28,935 nucleotides of DNA. Source: Sperchopsis tessellata. Lineage: Eukaryota; Arthropoda; Insecta; Coleoptera; Hydrophilidae. Location of the stretch: positions 1 to 28,935 of the forward strand of contig JAWQRN010000489.1 of NCBI GenBank assembly GCA_033557685.1, in the 5' to 3' direction. A model generated the notes under the pieces. The model saw only the letters and a program-made list of their open reading frames with translations, did not search any database and was not told where the DNA came from. The stretch's first letter is position 1, and every line of letters starts with the position of its first letter. Of this stretch, positions 11,480 through 21,326 are shown piece by piece. Both the position numbers and the translations under genes were made by a program.

Positions 11480-11506
11480 ATATATATATATATATATATA
11501 TATATA
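11480..11506. repeat. (TA)13 microsatellite inside the LINE catalytic region
   Basis: A pure TA run lies between the LPQG/SPIL block and YTQSLRKIDALEHN. That is exactly where the codons for the YADD catalytic box of the I-clade reverse transcriptase are expected. The flanks remain alignable, so the repeat expanded in or replaced that segment. Confidence 0.85.
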
Positions 11507-12159
11507 CTCAATCTCTAAGAAAATAGATGCGCTTGAACACAACCTCTCTCAGTTGATACATAGAGCGAGGTCTTAGTTTTAAAACAACAGATTAAAACTT
11601 TCACCATCTAAGTCTTCGGTTGTCTATTTCTCTCGCTATCGTTATATTGTCAGGAATGGATTACACTTGCAGGTCTAAAATTACACGTTCGTGAATATCT
11701 TGGTCACATCATATATGTAACACTGTGACGAGAAGTGAGAGGTCACTAAATTTACTAAGGACTATAACGAGAGTAAGATGGGGTGCGGACATTGCTCTGT
11801 AAGCAGTAATGTATTTAAGGCTTTCATCCGCTCTTCGCTGGATTATCGATGCCTTATATTCACTTTCGTAAGTAAAAGCAACTATGATGCTTGGAGGTAG
11901 TTTAAAACTACGTATTTGTGTTGGTGCAATGAATACTATTCCAATAAATGGAACCACCAGTTTTACGTTTTAAAATTAAAAACTTACAGCTCCATTTTGG
12001 AACAGGAAAAATCTCCTATCCTCACAAAAGCTTATAGACTAACATAGCAATATATTAATTCTTGTTCAGATCAAATCATTGGATTATTTTGATCATTTAT
12101 ACGAGCACAAAATAATTTTCCCCCTTACAATGGCGAAAGTAATCATGACAAGCACGTAT

Positions 12160-12530
12160 TTCATTCAATACTAATCTACATTAATGGTTTCAAGAGTGCT
12201 CTCTATAACTCTACTGATAATATGAGTCGTATGTTTAAATTTAATTATTATGCTTTCATTTTTACGGTGGAGGCGGTGGCTGTGCTGCAAGCTTTTAAAT
12301 ACCCCTAAACCATCGATACCCACCACGTTGCAATAATGAGCGTCTCCATGAGTGTTTTACACCTACTTAAATCTCAAATAGCTGATGCGAGGAATAATCC
12401 GTTTATAAATAAGAAAATTGAGCAATTATCACTAACAAATCAGCAGTTTGGAATTGACTGAATTTGGATTAAAGGGCAATCCAGGATAAGAATTTATGAG
12501 ACTGTGGATACGTTAGCAAAAAAACAGCTT
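12160..12530 (+). pseudogene. RNase H domain of the I-clade LINE (inactive)
   Basis: The reading is IYINGFKSALYNSTDNMS, YAFIFTVEAVAVLQAFKY, HVAIMSVSMSVLHLLKSQI, WIKGQSRIRIYETVDTLAKK. These correspond to the four RNase H blocks: YTDGSK, the FTAE helix, SDSxS, and KGHxGIxGNExAD. Two catalytic Asp positions are lost (D to N in YINGFK, D to V in MSVSMS), and the His of KGH is Gln. The Glu of FTVEA and the last Asp of VDTLAKK are kept. Frameshifts are few here, so the domain is easy to follow. In I-clade elements the domain removes the RNA strand during reverse transcription. Confidence 0.8.
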
Positions 12531-12663
12531 CCATTGGGACAGCTTACAGTGGTAGAGTGAGCAGAGATGAATTTTGGTAATTATTAAATAGTATGTAGTT
12601 TGACACTAATGGGAAGAGTACTGGAAAACATAGAATGGGGAAAAACTAGCACAGTACATAATA

Positions 12664-12951
12664 ATGCACCCTTTTTTATTTGAAAGTCCTTGTAATAAGG
12701 GTTATACTATTTCTTGGAACTGTAACTGCTACATAGCGCTTTTAAAATTTAGACACGGTCAATATCCAACTCACTTACAAAAGGTTCATATGATAGATTT
12801 ACCTGCATGTGCTTGCGGAATTGAGAGAGTGGATTTTGATCATTTATTTTTTGGTTGCTCTCTGCCTAAAATGAACAATGACATTACTATTGAAACTTGG
12901 GAAAGTGGACATCAATCCACCCTTGGATATAATTATACTTCTCATCTATAA
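12664..12951 (+). pseudogene. C-terminal Cys/His region of the I-clade LINE ORF2
   Basis: A 95-codon open frame ends the polyprotein. LKFRHGQYPTHLQKV is followed by CACGIERVDFDHLFFGC, giving the CxC...HxxxxC spacing typical of the C-terminal knuckle after RNase H in I-clade LINEs. The preceding RNase H is in a different frame across a frameshift. The ATG at 12664 is internal to the polyprotein and not a real start. Confidence 0.75.
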
Positions 12952-13129
12952 TAGGAAACTTGTTTTTGATATTGTCCTGGAATTTATATATACATCATAG
13001 TTTACCATAAAGTAATTGACTGAAATATAGTCATGTCACGGCAATAGCACGATAAGATTGGTTAACTCTAATATATGTGGCATATGGGCTTTGATCCCAA
13101 AAATGCCATTATTAAAAAAGTGTATCATC

Positions 13130-15030
13130 AATTGGTAGAACTTAACTAAAAAATGCAAAATGCCTTGTAAGCTTAAAGAAGTATTGGCGATCAAATCTGC
13201 ATCGGTTTTGTAGAATGGGGTGTAGAATAAACCTGACTATTGAGGAGGAGACCTTATTATTTCGATGGTTGTTCGAGTTATCGGATATATGGTTTCCAGT
13301 AACGAAACTTCAGCTGTTAGTGAAATGAAAACATTTATCATGTGAAAAAGTTTCACCAATATTAGACAAAGCAAAAATTGTACTCATCTTTTTTAAGAGG
13401 TATCCAGAAATTTCTTCTAGAGTAAGTAAACACTTGACAAAAGCTGTATCAATGTTTAACCGAAAGTAAACTAAGAGGTTGGTTTGACAAAGTAAAGAAA
13501 TATATAAAAAAAATAATCTATAGTACGCATTAAATAATCGGAAAGACGTTTTTAATGCAGATGAGAAGCCCTTCTTTCTATGCTCTAAAGTAAAATAAGC
13601 TTTAGTACGTAAAGGTAAGCCAGCTGTTTATTCATTTATAAACATAGATGAAATATAATGTCTTGCCTCTTTTATTTGTGGGAATGGTGTAGGTATGTTT
13701 GCTCTACCAATGAAACTTTTCTCTTATGAATAAGTGACCCTCATCAATTGCAGCAAAAATGCTCGACAGTTAGGGTATTGGACGTAGTTAGTCAGAGTGG
13801 ATGACAGGTGAATCATTTTTTGAATACATAACTAATACTTTCCAACTATAGCTGATACAAATAATATTTAAACACCAGTCATATTTATGTTGATGTCATA
13901 AGACACCAGTCACTTGACATCAAATATGAATTTTGCTCCTAGCACAAAATAACCCTTGTTGCACCATATCTAAAAGTGATTCACATTATGTAACCGTGAG
14001 ACGTTGCTATATTTGATCCCTTTGGTAAATGGAAAAACAGAGTTCAGTTGTGGGGTATTGAACATGAAGGCAAAAGATTAAAAAGAAAAGACTTTGGAAC
14101 GTTACTGAGAAACGTTTTAGAAAAATCTGTTAAACCAGAATATTTGCTAACGTCTATGGCGTTGTTCATAGCAAATTTTTAAATTCATTAGATATAATTT
14201 CACGCAGCTGATTCCAAAATATGCAATTAAGAAATAAAATTTGAATTTTATCGAAGGCAGTATTGAAAAGAAAAGCTGTACATTTTCAAAACTGGAGGGT
14301 TAATTAATTTACAAGATACGCCTTTATATAAGTTATGAAAAGACATAGACGATAAATTCATAATTTAAAATCTAAATGAAAATAATGTCACTCAAGTAAC
14401 AATACTAGCGAAATAGTTGAGAAAATAGATTCTCAAAATATTGACCATTTTTATGTATAAAATAATTAATGAAGTTAAGATATTCAACCTCTAATTAAGA
14501 ATGATTAAAATATAGCTAACTAAGACCTCCAAAATAGTCCAAACCAGGATAAAACGATTAGCGATGAAATAGCAAGTCCATTTAAAATATACATATTTTG
14601 GCCGGAAAAATCTAAATACAAATTACGAAAAAGTTGTTGCATCAAATCAGTAGATAGATATTTGTAAGAAAAAGCATATACAGAAAGATGAAACTGAATT
14701 AAAGAAAGAAGAGAGAGAATAAAACAGGGGAGAAATTAAAAGAATAAAAGAAAAGGTAATAATAATAATATGTAGTTGGAATCTGTAGAAGCAGGTGAAC
14801 CACAGAATTAAAAGACTATGTTTAAGTGATTTACGAAAGTAAAGTTATGGACTTTAATGGTTACACTTATTTTGATACAGTAACGGCAATGACTTGTTGC
14901 AGTTGGAAGTTGCCAAACCCTAAAAGTCATTTGTGGTACCACAAAAACTACATATAAAGTAAAATTAAAAAGCCAGTACAAATAAGTTCAAGAGGAATGT
15001 TTAAAATAGCAGATGTCAAGATTAATTTGA
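13130..15030 (+). pseudogene. pogo/Jerky-type DDE transposase, nearly full length but decayed
   Basis: Fragments in three frames reconstruct the domain order. HTH remnant: KKYWRSNLHRF (about 13179). CENP-B-type HTH: LTIEEETLLFRWLFELSD, FPVTKLQLL, FKRYPEISSRVSKHLTKA, ESKLRGWFDKVKKYIKKNNL (from 13228). DDE domain: DVFNADEKPFFLCSKVK (first Asp codon 13560-13562), CGNGVGMFALPMKLFSYE, YVD (second Asp 13892-13894) and DVAIFDPFGKWKNRVQLW (third Asp 14000-14002). The C-terminus follows with KRLKRKDFG, FWPEKSKYKLRKKVV, a Lys/Glu-rich stretch, and MTCCSWKLPNPK...KPVQISSRGMFKI. All three acidic residues survive, and the last two are 36 codons apart, as in pogo-group transposases. Many stops and frameshifts make it a pseudogene. 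The element's terminal repeats were not found. Confidence 0.8.
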
Positions 15031-16358
15031 ATATATTTTTAGTAATGCTCATATTTATTACATGTTATTTATACACATAAAAAAAATGTGTATTAATTTC
15101 ATATTCACGTATTGGATATTAAAAGTGTCATTTATTGAACAAAACAATGTTTAATTACATAATTACTATTTCCTGAAATATTTCCCAGTATATTTATGTA
15201 ACAATATTTTAAGGACAATTTATCATATACTGCTATACTTTTTATAGCGATAAGAATCCTATGGGTACTTCTTAGACTTATCACGTTTATCGAACTTACA
15301 ATAAGTAAATAAATTATCACTTTTTTTGTCGGTATTCATTTTACAAAATGTATATAAGTCCAGATGCAATTGTTTTATTTTTATATAAATATTGCCTAGT
15401 GATTGTATGAGGACGTCCAATTGTAGTAAAAAGGTAAAAAATAAATAAAAACAATAACTAGTTTAAATAATAACAAAATAAAAAATAATATACAACTTCA
15501 CAATAGTCGTATAAATACACACACTAACTTATAATGATACCACTTAAAAAGACATTGTCACTCACAGTCTGATAAAGTAAACCACAGGCAGTAGGAGGGC
15601 CGCTATTGATATTTTAGATGGTGAAATTTGAGTTAAAATATATGTTTATAGTTACTATTAATTTTATTGCAACAATAAAGCAAATGTAATGTCAAGAGCC
15701 CCTGCTATCTTCACCAGGAAAAATATTTTCGTCAAACTGTAGTATATTATGCATAAAAATTTACTAAAAAGCCTACGCTGCAATATAAAATTCAATTTAA
15801 AAGTGAACCAGTCCTCAACTTTCATTCCGGAACACTGTCGTTCGAGTACACTTTAAAGAGCGATTCTTGAATATTTCATCCGCATAAATTCAAAAAATGT
15901 ATAAGTAAAGTTAAATTCACTACAAAGTATGGAAATCAACTTAAATTGTGGATAAATGCAAATTAATAAGGGTTATTGATCAAACTGTTTGCCAGACTTA
16001 ACAAAAACTTATTATTGAAATATTTTCTTCCTACTCGTTAATATTAATTTTCGGAAAATTTGTAGAGGTCGTTCATCTTGAAAATCAGTTGACGGCTATA
16101 ACAAACAAGGCTTAATTAAACAAGCAAATGTGTGCTTTATTTCCTTCCTCAAGTATGATTTTCGTTTACAAAATTTACTTCCTTTTGTCAATTTATTTAA
16201 TATAAATATCACGTAAATAATATTTATTTATTATAATAACGAATTTCATAGAAACTTTAAGAAAGTAAAATTCCTTAAAATTAAACCAGAAATCGAACTG
16301 AAAACAACAACTGGAGGATATAATCACGTTTTTAGTACGTTGCATTGATTTGATTACC

Positions 16359-16360
<2 letters not shown>
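15031..16360. other. AT-rich stretch without recognised gene
   Basis: No supported coding similarity on either strand. A 62-codon minus frame (15132-15320) is low-complexity and hydrophobic. The 3' untranslated part and terminal repeat of the pogo-like element should lie in the first part, but I could not delimit them. Confidence 0.55.

Positions 16361-16406
<46 letters not shown>
16361..16406. repeat. (TA)n microsatellite, left block
   Basis: A pure TA run of about 45 bases, separated from a second run by about 38 bases of unique sequence (ACACGGAGGAAATGACGTTC...). Confidence 0.95.
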
Positions 16407-16408
<2 letters not shown>

Positions 16409-16436
16409 GGAGGAAATGACGTTCAAGAATTTTCCC

Positions 16437-16444
<8 letters not shown>

Positions 16445-16487
<43 letters not shown>

Positions 16488-16492
16488 TATAA
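16445..16492. repeat. (TA)n microsatellite, right block, at the LINE 3' end
   Basis: A TA run with one GT interruption at 16469-16470. It abuts the 3' terminus of the antisense LINE at 16491-17035, so it plausibly grew from that element's tail. Confidence 0.95.
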
Positions 16493-17035
16493 CGTTCTTC
16501 AACGTCTTCATATTCCCAATCTTCACTGTTTCCTGTACGATAAGTTTCATTTCTCTGTCGATCCTTTCTCTCTAATTTCTCCTTGGTATTCCATTTCCTC
16601 CTTTTTCACGAGGTCTCCAGGTAAGCAATTCCTTAGGAAGTTAATGTCCTAATACCTTTTTTACATGGCTGTACCATCCTAATTGTTTTATTCGGATGTC
16701 TTCTGCTATGTTATTTTCGAACATCATTTGAAATATTTTCTAGTCTTACTTTTTCCTAATCCATGTCAGCGGATCTAAGCTTTTTCTGTTTTATATTTCA
16801 AATGTCATACTTCACTACTATATACAACAATAATCTATTTTATAGAGTTGTAAGTTCGGTGTTTGTGTGTCTTAGATATTATATGTTTCCTTCCTTGTAT
16901 GTTCCTCTCTTTTGTTACTTTATCTAGCCTCTCTTCGTCAGTAATTTTTATCCCAACATATTTATAGTTCTCGCATTGTTGAATGACCAGACTATCTTCA
17001 TATCTTAAGTATTGCTGTCTTTCATCAACAAACAT
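16491..17035 (-). mobile_element. Antisense RTE-like LINE, 5'-truncated, C-terminal part
   Basis: Read from 17035 on the minus strand: MFVDERQQYLRYEDSLV, QCENYKYVGIKITDEERLDK, VTKERNIQGRKHIISK, TYNSI. After frame changes come SIVVYSSEVW, IKQLGWYSHVKKV, LPKELLTWRPREKGGNG, PRRN and REMKLIVQETVKIGNMKTL. These match, in order, FKYLGVKIT, IxxRINKGRKAI, YGxExW, WxGHVxRM and LEWRPRGxRxRGRPxxxW of RTE-like LINEs. Frameshifts and stops separate the blocks. The 5' truncation lies at 17035, where a dispersed repeat begins. The 3' end runs into (TA)n, a common tail for such elements. It resembles the element at 421-1329 in type but is not the same family. Confidence 0.8.
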
Positions 17036-17175
17036 GAAATCTTTTCAAGTTTTCCAGGAGATAATCGTATGTTGGTTTTTCTTTTTGCCCGTTCACCGTT
17101 GCAAGGTACATTATCAAGACAACTTAAAACTCTTAAAAGTGCTTTTCTATTCTATTTTTAGCACTTTTCACACAA
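17036..17175 (+). mobile_element. Dispersed repeat, copy 1 (partial)
   Basis: The segment reading AATCTTTTCAAGTTTTCCAG, then GAGATAA, TTGGTTTTTCTTTTTGCCCG, CACCGTTGCAAGGTACATTA and TCAAGACAACTTAAAACTC matches, with substitutions and small gaps, the sequence at about 19260-19370. Its left end coincides with the 5' truncation of the antisense LINE. It contains AAAAGTGCT and the inverse AGCACTTTT. It lacks the right-hand end seen in copy 2. Confidence 0.65.
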
Positions 17176-17180
17176 AGATC

Positions 17181-17488
17181 TGAAAGACATAATGCACATA
17201 ATATGCATCAAATTTAATACTCAAATACCTAATGCAAAAGTGAAAGTTATAAATTTAATAAAAGAACTGAATATCGAATTCTATTACTTTTAAAACGTGC
17301 ACTGGAAGTGAGATACCTGTGCACTTCTTGAATTATTTTTTTTTTCATTCCCTTATCACAACTCCCACTTGTAGGTGTGTTTAATATTTTATATATTATA
17401 AATTTCTTACTGACATATCGGTTTAACTACGGGGTGTTGTGCTGTTCAAGGCGTCCAGACTTCAAAATTATTGTTGCAAACTAAATTT
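17181..17488. other. AT-rich spacer, nothing recognised
   Basis: No frame or repeat I can support. A T-run lies at about 17336-17344. Confidence 0.5.
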
Positions 17489-17794
17489 TTATGCAGACCA
17501 TAGCGTTCCCAATATCAAACTAGTTCTATGGTTCACTTTATATACAGTCTTCAGTGTTTCACGGATTGACGCGTTATGGTTTGTTAACCTAAAAGTACTC
17601 CTCAAAAGATGTTTCCGGTCGTATGAGAGGCCTTTTTGATATCCGCAAGAACACGTTACACTGATGAATATTTTACGTAGAGTACTAACACAGTTTTCTT
17701 GGTTAATAATAGTTTTTGTGTCTTTTGCTTTATTTGAATTTTCATTTATGGGCTGTGGTCTGATGTTTTTATCACTGCCTTCGAGACCTTGCAA
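17489..17794 (-). pseudogene. Unrecognised 101-codon minus-strand frame
   Basis: One of the longer open frames not tied to a known element. The product is polar with a CSCGYQKGLSYDRKHLLRS segment near residues 49-67. An overlapping plus-strand frame (17664-17873) is hydrophobic and is probably its shadow. A CxCG pattern occurs in several retroelement proteins, for example the GIY-YIG end of Penelope-like elements, but the neighbouring residues do not match well enough. Function unknown; it may be chance or another decayed element. Confidence 0.25.
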
Positions 17795-18379
17795 TATAAA
17801 GTCTGGTTTGTCACACCTGCTGAATGTATTTCTAGCTTTCCTTCATAATCGCGACTCACGGTTGGTTTTATAGTTTTAAGTTTATGGTATGAATATATAA
17901 TCTCCTTGTGATACTACTGTAAACTAAACTATCATTTGGTTCTTTGGAAGGTGTAGATCCTGTGTAGATGACAACAAATCTTGTCTAAACGTAAATTATT
18001 GGACAATAGAGCTTATTTATCTAACGCTAACGGTAACCAATGGCCTTTCTCGATAGTAAAAATCTCTACTTTTTACAAAGTAATTTGAACGTTTCTTCTT
18101 GCATCACCTAAAATCTAATCAAAAAGTATTTCAAATAGAGTGTAAGAACAAACTGCTCTGGAAGAATGCAATGATACGTGAAAATTCCAATAGTAAAAAG
18201 GAGTTAAAATATTCAATAATGTATTCATCCACAAAGTCAGGTCCGTCTACTCTAATAAAATGTAAAAAATATTTATTAAAAATATAGCCTCTCACTCAAA
18301 TGTTTTCTTCGAATGTACGAAAATATGTTGACAAAAGAACTGTGTTCCCTTTGATTGTACCAGAAATAATTCGTGAAAT
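17795..18379. other. Unassigned AT-rich stretch
   Basis: A 62-codon plus frame (18099-18287) is Lys/Asn/Ser-rich and matches nothing I know. No RNA gene was seen. Confidence 0.45.
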
Positions 18380-18610
18380 ATGCAATCTTTTTCAGCGGAA
18401 ATTAAAAATGGTGTTATGGGATTCGTAATCTAAAATCCATTACTTTAAAACATCAGCATTTTTTGGAAAGGAACGGCAGCAAAAGTTCAAGGAGTGTGGA
18501 TCATTACGTCCTCAAAAATACTGGAGAGCCCTATGAATGTGCTTCATCTGGAGTATCTGTACATGAATAACTGCTTCGCTCAGCGCTTAGCAAGAATCTC
18601 GTCAAGTATG
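18380..18610 (+). pseudogene. Possible Tc1/mariner transposase remnant
   Basis: A plus frame gives NGVMGFVI, then IFWKGTAAKVQGV, SSKILESPMN and EYLYMNNCFAQRLARIS. This loosely follows the Tc1-type order VMVWG, I.G, Y..IL and FMQDNxPAHxAR. The catalytic Asp of QDN would be Asn (MNN), and VMVWG is MGFVI. Similarity is scattered and includes stops, so this is tentative. A Tc1-like terminal sequence lies just downstream at 18622. Confidence 0.25.
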
Positions 18611-18619
18611 TTATGCATG

Positions 18620-18655
18620 TACAGTGGGGGACAAAATTATTGAAATTCCATCTCG
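18620..18655 (+). repeat. Candidate Tc1/mariner terminal inverted repeat (single end)
   Basis: TA followed by CAGTGGGGGACAAAATTATT resembles the CAGTG..GGACAAAATTATT ends of many Tc1-like elements, with the expected TA target site. No matching inverted end was found in the following kilobase, so it is a one-ended relic or a chance match. Confidence 0.35.
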
Positions 18656-19235
18656 TTATATTTAAATCTAAAACGAAGAGTACCTTGTTCATATTACATG
18701 TAATAGATTTCTACGGTTATTATCTGTATGAATGTTGTTTCCGGATGGAAAAAACATTCATAGTACCTTGTTAATTTTACTTCAATGAATGCTAGCAAAT
18801 TAAACTAGAAATTCTGTATATGATCATTAATACCAATAAAAACTAATTATATCATTAAGATCACATTACTTAGATTAAACATACAATTAAAATTTTTATT
18901 AAGAATCTATTGTCAACGGTATTTACAAGGATACACATATATACTATTATAATGTGGATTTTGTATCGCTTTGTCTGATCAAGAAAAAGTGCCCTACATA
19001 CATAAATAAGTAGCTCCGTCAAGTTTTAAGGTACACTCATCTAATGTCTAACAAAAAGAATGGTTACATATAATTTGCGGTAGCGTACCAAAAGTGTAAT
19101 TTTATAACAAAACTTATTTTGTAACATAATAAAAATTATTATTTACTAGCTCAATAATCATAAAGACTATTAGAAATGATAGCCATTGAACTAAAAAAGC
19201 CAGGTTATTATAAATTTTGTAATAAGATTTATGTC
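18656..19235. other. AT-rich stretch, nothing recognised
   Basis: It could be the interior of a one-ended Tc1-like relic starting at 18622, but no coding sequence is visible. Confidence 0.45.
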
Positions 19236-19560
19236 ATTACGTAGACTTTCACGGCCACAGCAAATATCTTCAGGTTTTCTGGGAAATAACCATGTATTAG
19301 CTTTTGTTTTTGCTAACGTTTCGACTATCGTTGAAGAGAACATTATCAAGACTCTTAGACCTTAAAAGTGCTAAGTGTAGACGGTCTTGTATCTCGGAAA
19401 AGTGCTAGGAGTGTCGACCAATTCTAAAAAGTGCTAATTATAGTCTGACATGTAGCTTTCAGTAGTGCGAGTTAAATAATAATATTATACTAAATATAAT
19501 AGCAACAGACAGCTATCTCCCGGAAAACCTGAAGGAAAGCTAATTATTGTAGGTTTATGT
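19236..19560 (+). mobile_element. Dispersed repeat, copy 2, with terminal inverted repeats (MITE-like)
   Basis: The left part reads ACGTAGACTTTCACGGCCAC, then AGCAAATATCTTCAGGTTTT and CTGGGAAATAACC. The right part reads AGCTATCTCCCGGAAAACCT then GAAGGAAAGCTAAT. The complement of the right part matches the left around TTCAGGTTTTC-GGGA-ATA, about 30 bases of imperfect inverted repeat. Inside, AAAAGTGCTA recurs about three times (near 19363, 19399 and 19427), and TTTCGACTATCGTTGAAGAG precedes CATTATCAAGACT. Copy 1 at 17036 shares the left half. No coding capacity is seen. This fits a nonautonomous DNA element of unknown superfamily. Confidence 0.65.
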
Positions 19561-20195
19561 ATTTTTCTAATACAAATATTATTATATCCGAATATTTTAC
19601 ATTTCTTTGTTATTTTCTTAAAGTAGACTTGTAGCATTTTTGATTAGAAAGTAGACGCTTGGTTTTTCCAAATATATTATAGTCACTTTTATAAGAAATA
19701 TGTACTGATATTCGTATGAATAATACAAGAATTGTGGTACACAAATTTCTTTTGAATTCAAGTATATACTGATAAATTAAAACAAAACAATATAACTATT
19801 TATACATTATTTACCACGACTAACTAATTCATACATCTTAGACAGTTTAACCGGTTTTTTAATGTTATAACATACATTTCCTTTCTTAGTTTATATATAC
19901 TGTAAATAAATACAATATAAAGTTTTTTAATCAAGTAACATAAAAGCTGTAGAATCCATATAGCTCCATCCACAAGCTAGACTATAATAAAGGAAAAAGC
20001 TTTGGTAATACATATCATATTGATTTTGTACATTTAAATGTTAATTTAATATTCCTTTTCATCCATATACATATAACCAAATTTGTTTGTAGTTGGGGTC
20101 ACTGATTCACCCGCTATTCACTTCTAACCAAGGTCGATTGTTGGTAATCAATAGAATGATAGTACATGCTATAAACTCCCCCCTTAAACGATCTA
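19561..20195. other. AT-rich stretch, nothing recognised
   Basis: No supported frame or repeat apart from simple AT-rich sequence. Confidence 0.55.
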
Positions 20196-21010
20196 AAGCT
20201 TGAATCTCTACAAAATAATTTGGTAAATTTTGAGGGAAAAAAACATTGGACTACGCAATATCATTTGCGCTTCCCCATCATTCTAGAAGGACTTGGTCTA
20301 GTCCATCTGCAGTCCAAAATAAGAGCATTTAAAACCGTTCTTACAACCTGTTACAAGTATCTTCTTACATCTGATGAATATCCGTGGAAACTATTAGGGA
20401 ATCATCGACTACGACGATATCGAGGCAACGATACATACATATAAGACTTCTTCTCCATCCCTATGGATAATAATACCCTTCTTCCTGGACTGATATTTTT
20501 GCTCTTTGGACACGTGCTGGTTTTGTAAATGTTGGTGACATCGACGGCAACGCATGGATGAACCTGGAATATCTAGATATATCAAGAGAGAAACGATAAG
20601 AACTTAATAGTAATCTTCGTTTCTTCAGGCAATACTTTCAATAGAACTTTAGTCTCCAACTAGAAAATATGATATTCCGCTCTGTCCAATATTGGTAATA
20701 CACCAATTCACTATAGTTAACGTCCAACACAATCCTGAAAAAAACTCTCGGAAGATGAGCAGCCATCTCCAGAAAACTTACAAAAAATAGACCAGCGGAA
20801 ACAGGATTCATGGTAGGGCGTCGAGGACACTTCGTGACATATCATCGAGGAGTGCACTAGTGCCGAGATAACCTGGTTGTTGGTCAGAGTCTGGTTCATA
20901 TAGATTCTAAACACAAACATATTTAATGCAGATATATATCGTGGTATTTCTAATAATACCTCTGGAAGCCAATTGTGAAATTTTATTTTGAGCCAGGCTA
21001 ATACCACAAA
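20196..21010 (+). mobile_element. LINE ORF2 C-terminal half, clade undetermined
   Basis: The 74-codon frame at 20220-20444 reads FEGKKHWTTQYHLRFPI, LEGLGLVHLQSKIRAFKTVL, YLLTSDEYPWKLLGN. This fits the post-RT block FxWxGK...P...GGLGLxxxxxKxxAL of several LINE groups. After frame changes, IFALWTRAGFVNVGDIDGNA, WMNLEYLDISREKRxELNSN and LRFFRQYFQ follow (about 20488-20640). A tail with SSHLQKTYKK and RDISSRSALVPR (about 20755-20870) comes next. Numerous stops are present. The minus frame at 20717-21007 is a shadow. Both ends are eroded and no tail was identified. Confidence 0.6.
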
Positions 21011-21326
21011 TTATGACTCACATATTTCTAAAACAAAATAATAATTCATAGCCCCAGGGATCGTCTGGGGGTATTTTTAGCGTTGAGGAGAAATCTCTGG
21101 ATATACTAGTATGAAACTGTATAAAATATCGATATCGATATAGCTAAACTAACCACAATAACCACACAATACACATATAAACATTACAACAAAAGATGTA
21201 AACTAAAACATTTTATAACAAAATACATAATACAAATAGTATACATAAATTGTTTGTAATGAACATTTTAAAAATATAAACATACCCAATGTGGTATTTT
21301 TAACCTGTAAAAAAGAATATATGCCA
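21011..21326. other. Spacer with small palindromes
   Basis: It contains a short hairpin (CCCCAG GGATCGT CTGGGG, 21053-21071) and the palindromic ATATCGATATCGATAT near 21127-21142. No gene is recognised. Confidence 0.5.

Larger units (their letters stand above)
11008..13120 (+). mobile_element. I-clade LINE: RT, RNase H and Cys/His C-terminus, heavily mutated
   Basis: One plus-strand element can be followed for about 2.1 kb. The RT gives SISLLSGIIEPFETI (11014), SQYIFRKGFGTIDALTKFV (11110), IFLHLKDAYNFVDLDLLD (11206), IRWLANMYRERKVFVRSRQ and LPQGSILSPIL (about 11386). The thumb follows as LGLxxxLKLSPSKSSVVYFS, RVRWGAD and FIRSSLDYRC. An RNase H domain and a C-terminal Cys/His motif complete the order RT-RNase H-zinc knuckle seen in I-clade LINEs. 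In-frame stops occur after NGKL, FTINS and LLDIK. The first catalytic Asp of the palm is His (codon 11215-11217), and the YADD site is replaced by (TA)n. The 3' end shows the family-typical CATATGGGCTTTGATCCC and CCATTATTAAAAAA near 13081-13120. It is dead and 5'-truncated. Confidence 0.85.

Noticed and set aside
12664..12951. 95-codon frame as a stand-alone zinc-finger gene
   Set aside because: It is the C-terminal end of the I-clade LINE polyprotein, directly after the RNase H domain.
16332..16652. Frames on both strands with long Tyr-Ile runs
   Set aside because: Translation of the TA microsatellites joined to LINE C-terminal sequence; not separate proteins.
17664..17873. Hydrophobic plus-strand frame as a small membrane protein
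   Set aside because: Thymine-rich DNA yields Phe/Leu codons by default; overlaps another unassigned frame and has no supporting context.
20717..21007. Minus-strand 96-codon frame
   Set aside because: Opposite the decayed plus-strand LINE C-terminus; no own similarity.
21053..21071. CCCCAG...CTGGGG hairpin as a terminator or histone 3' stem-loop
   Set aside because: Sequence does not match the histone mRNA stem-loop, and no gene lies upstream.
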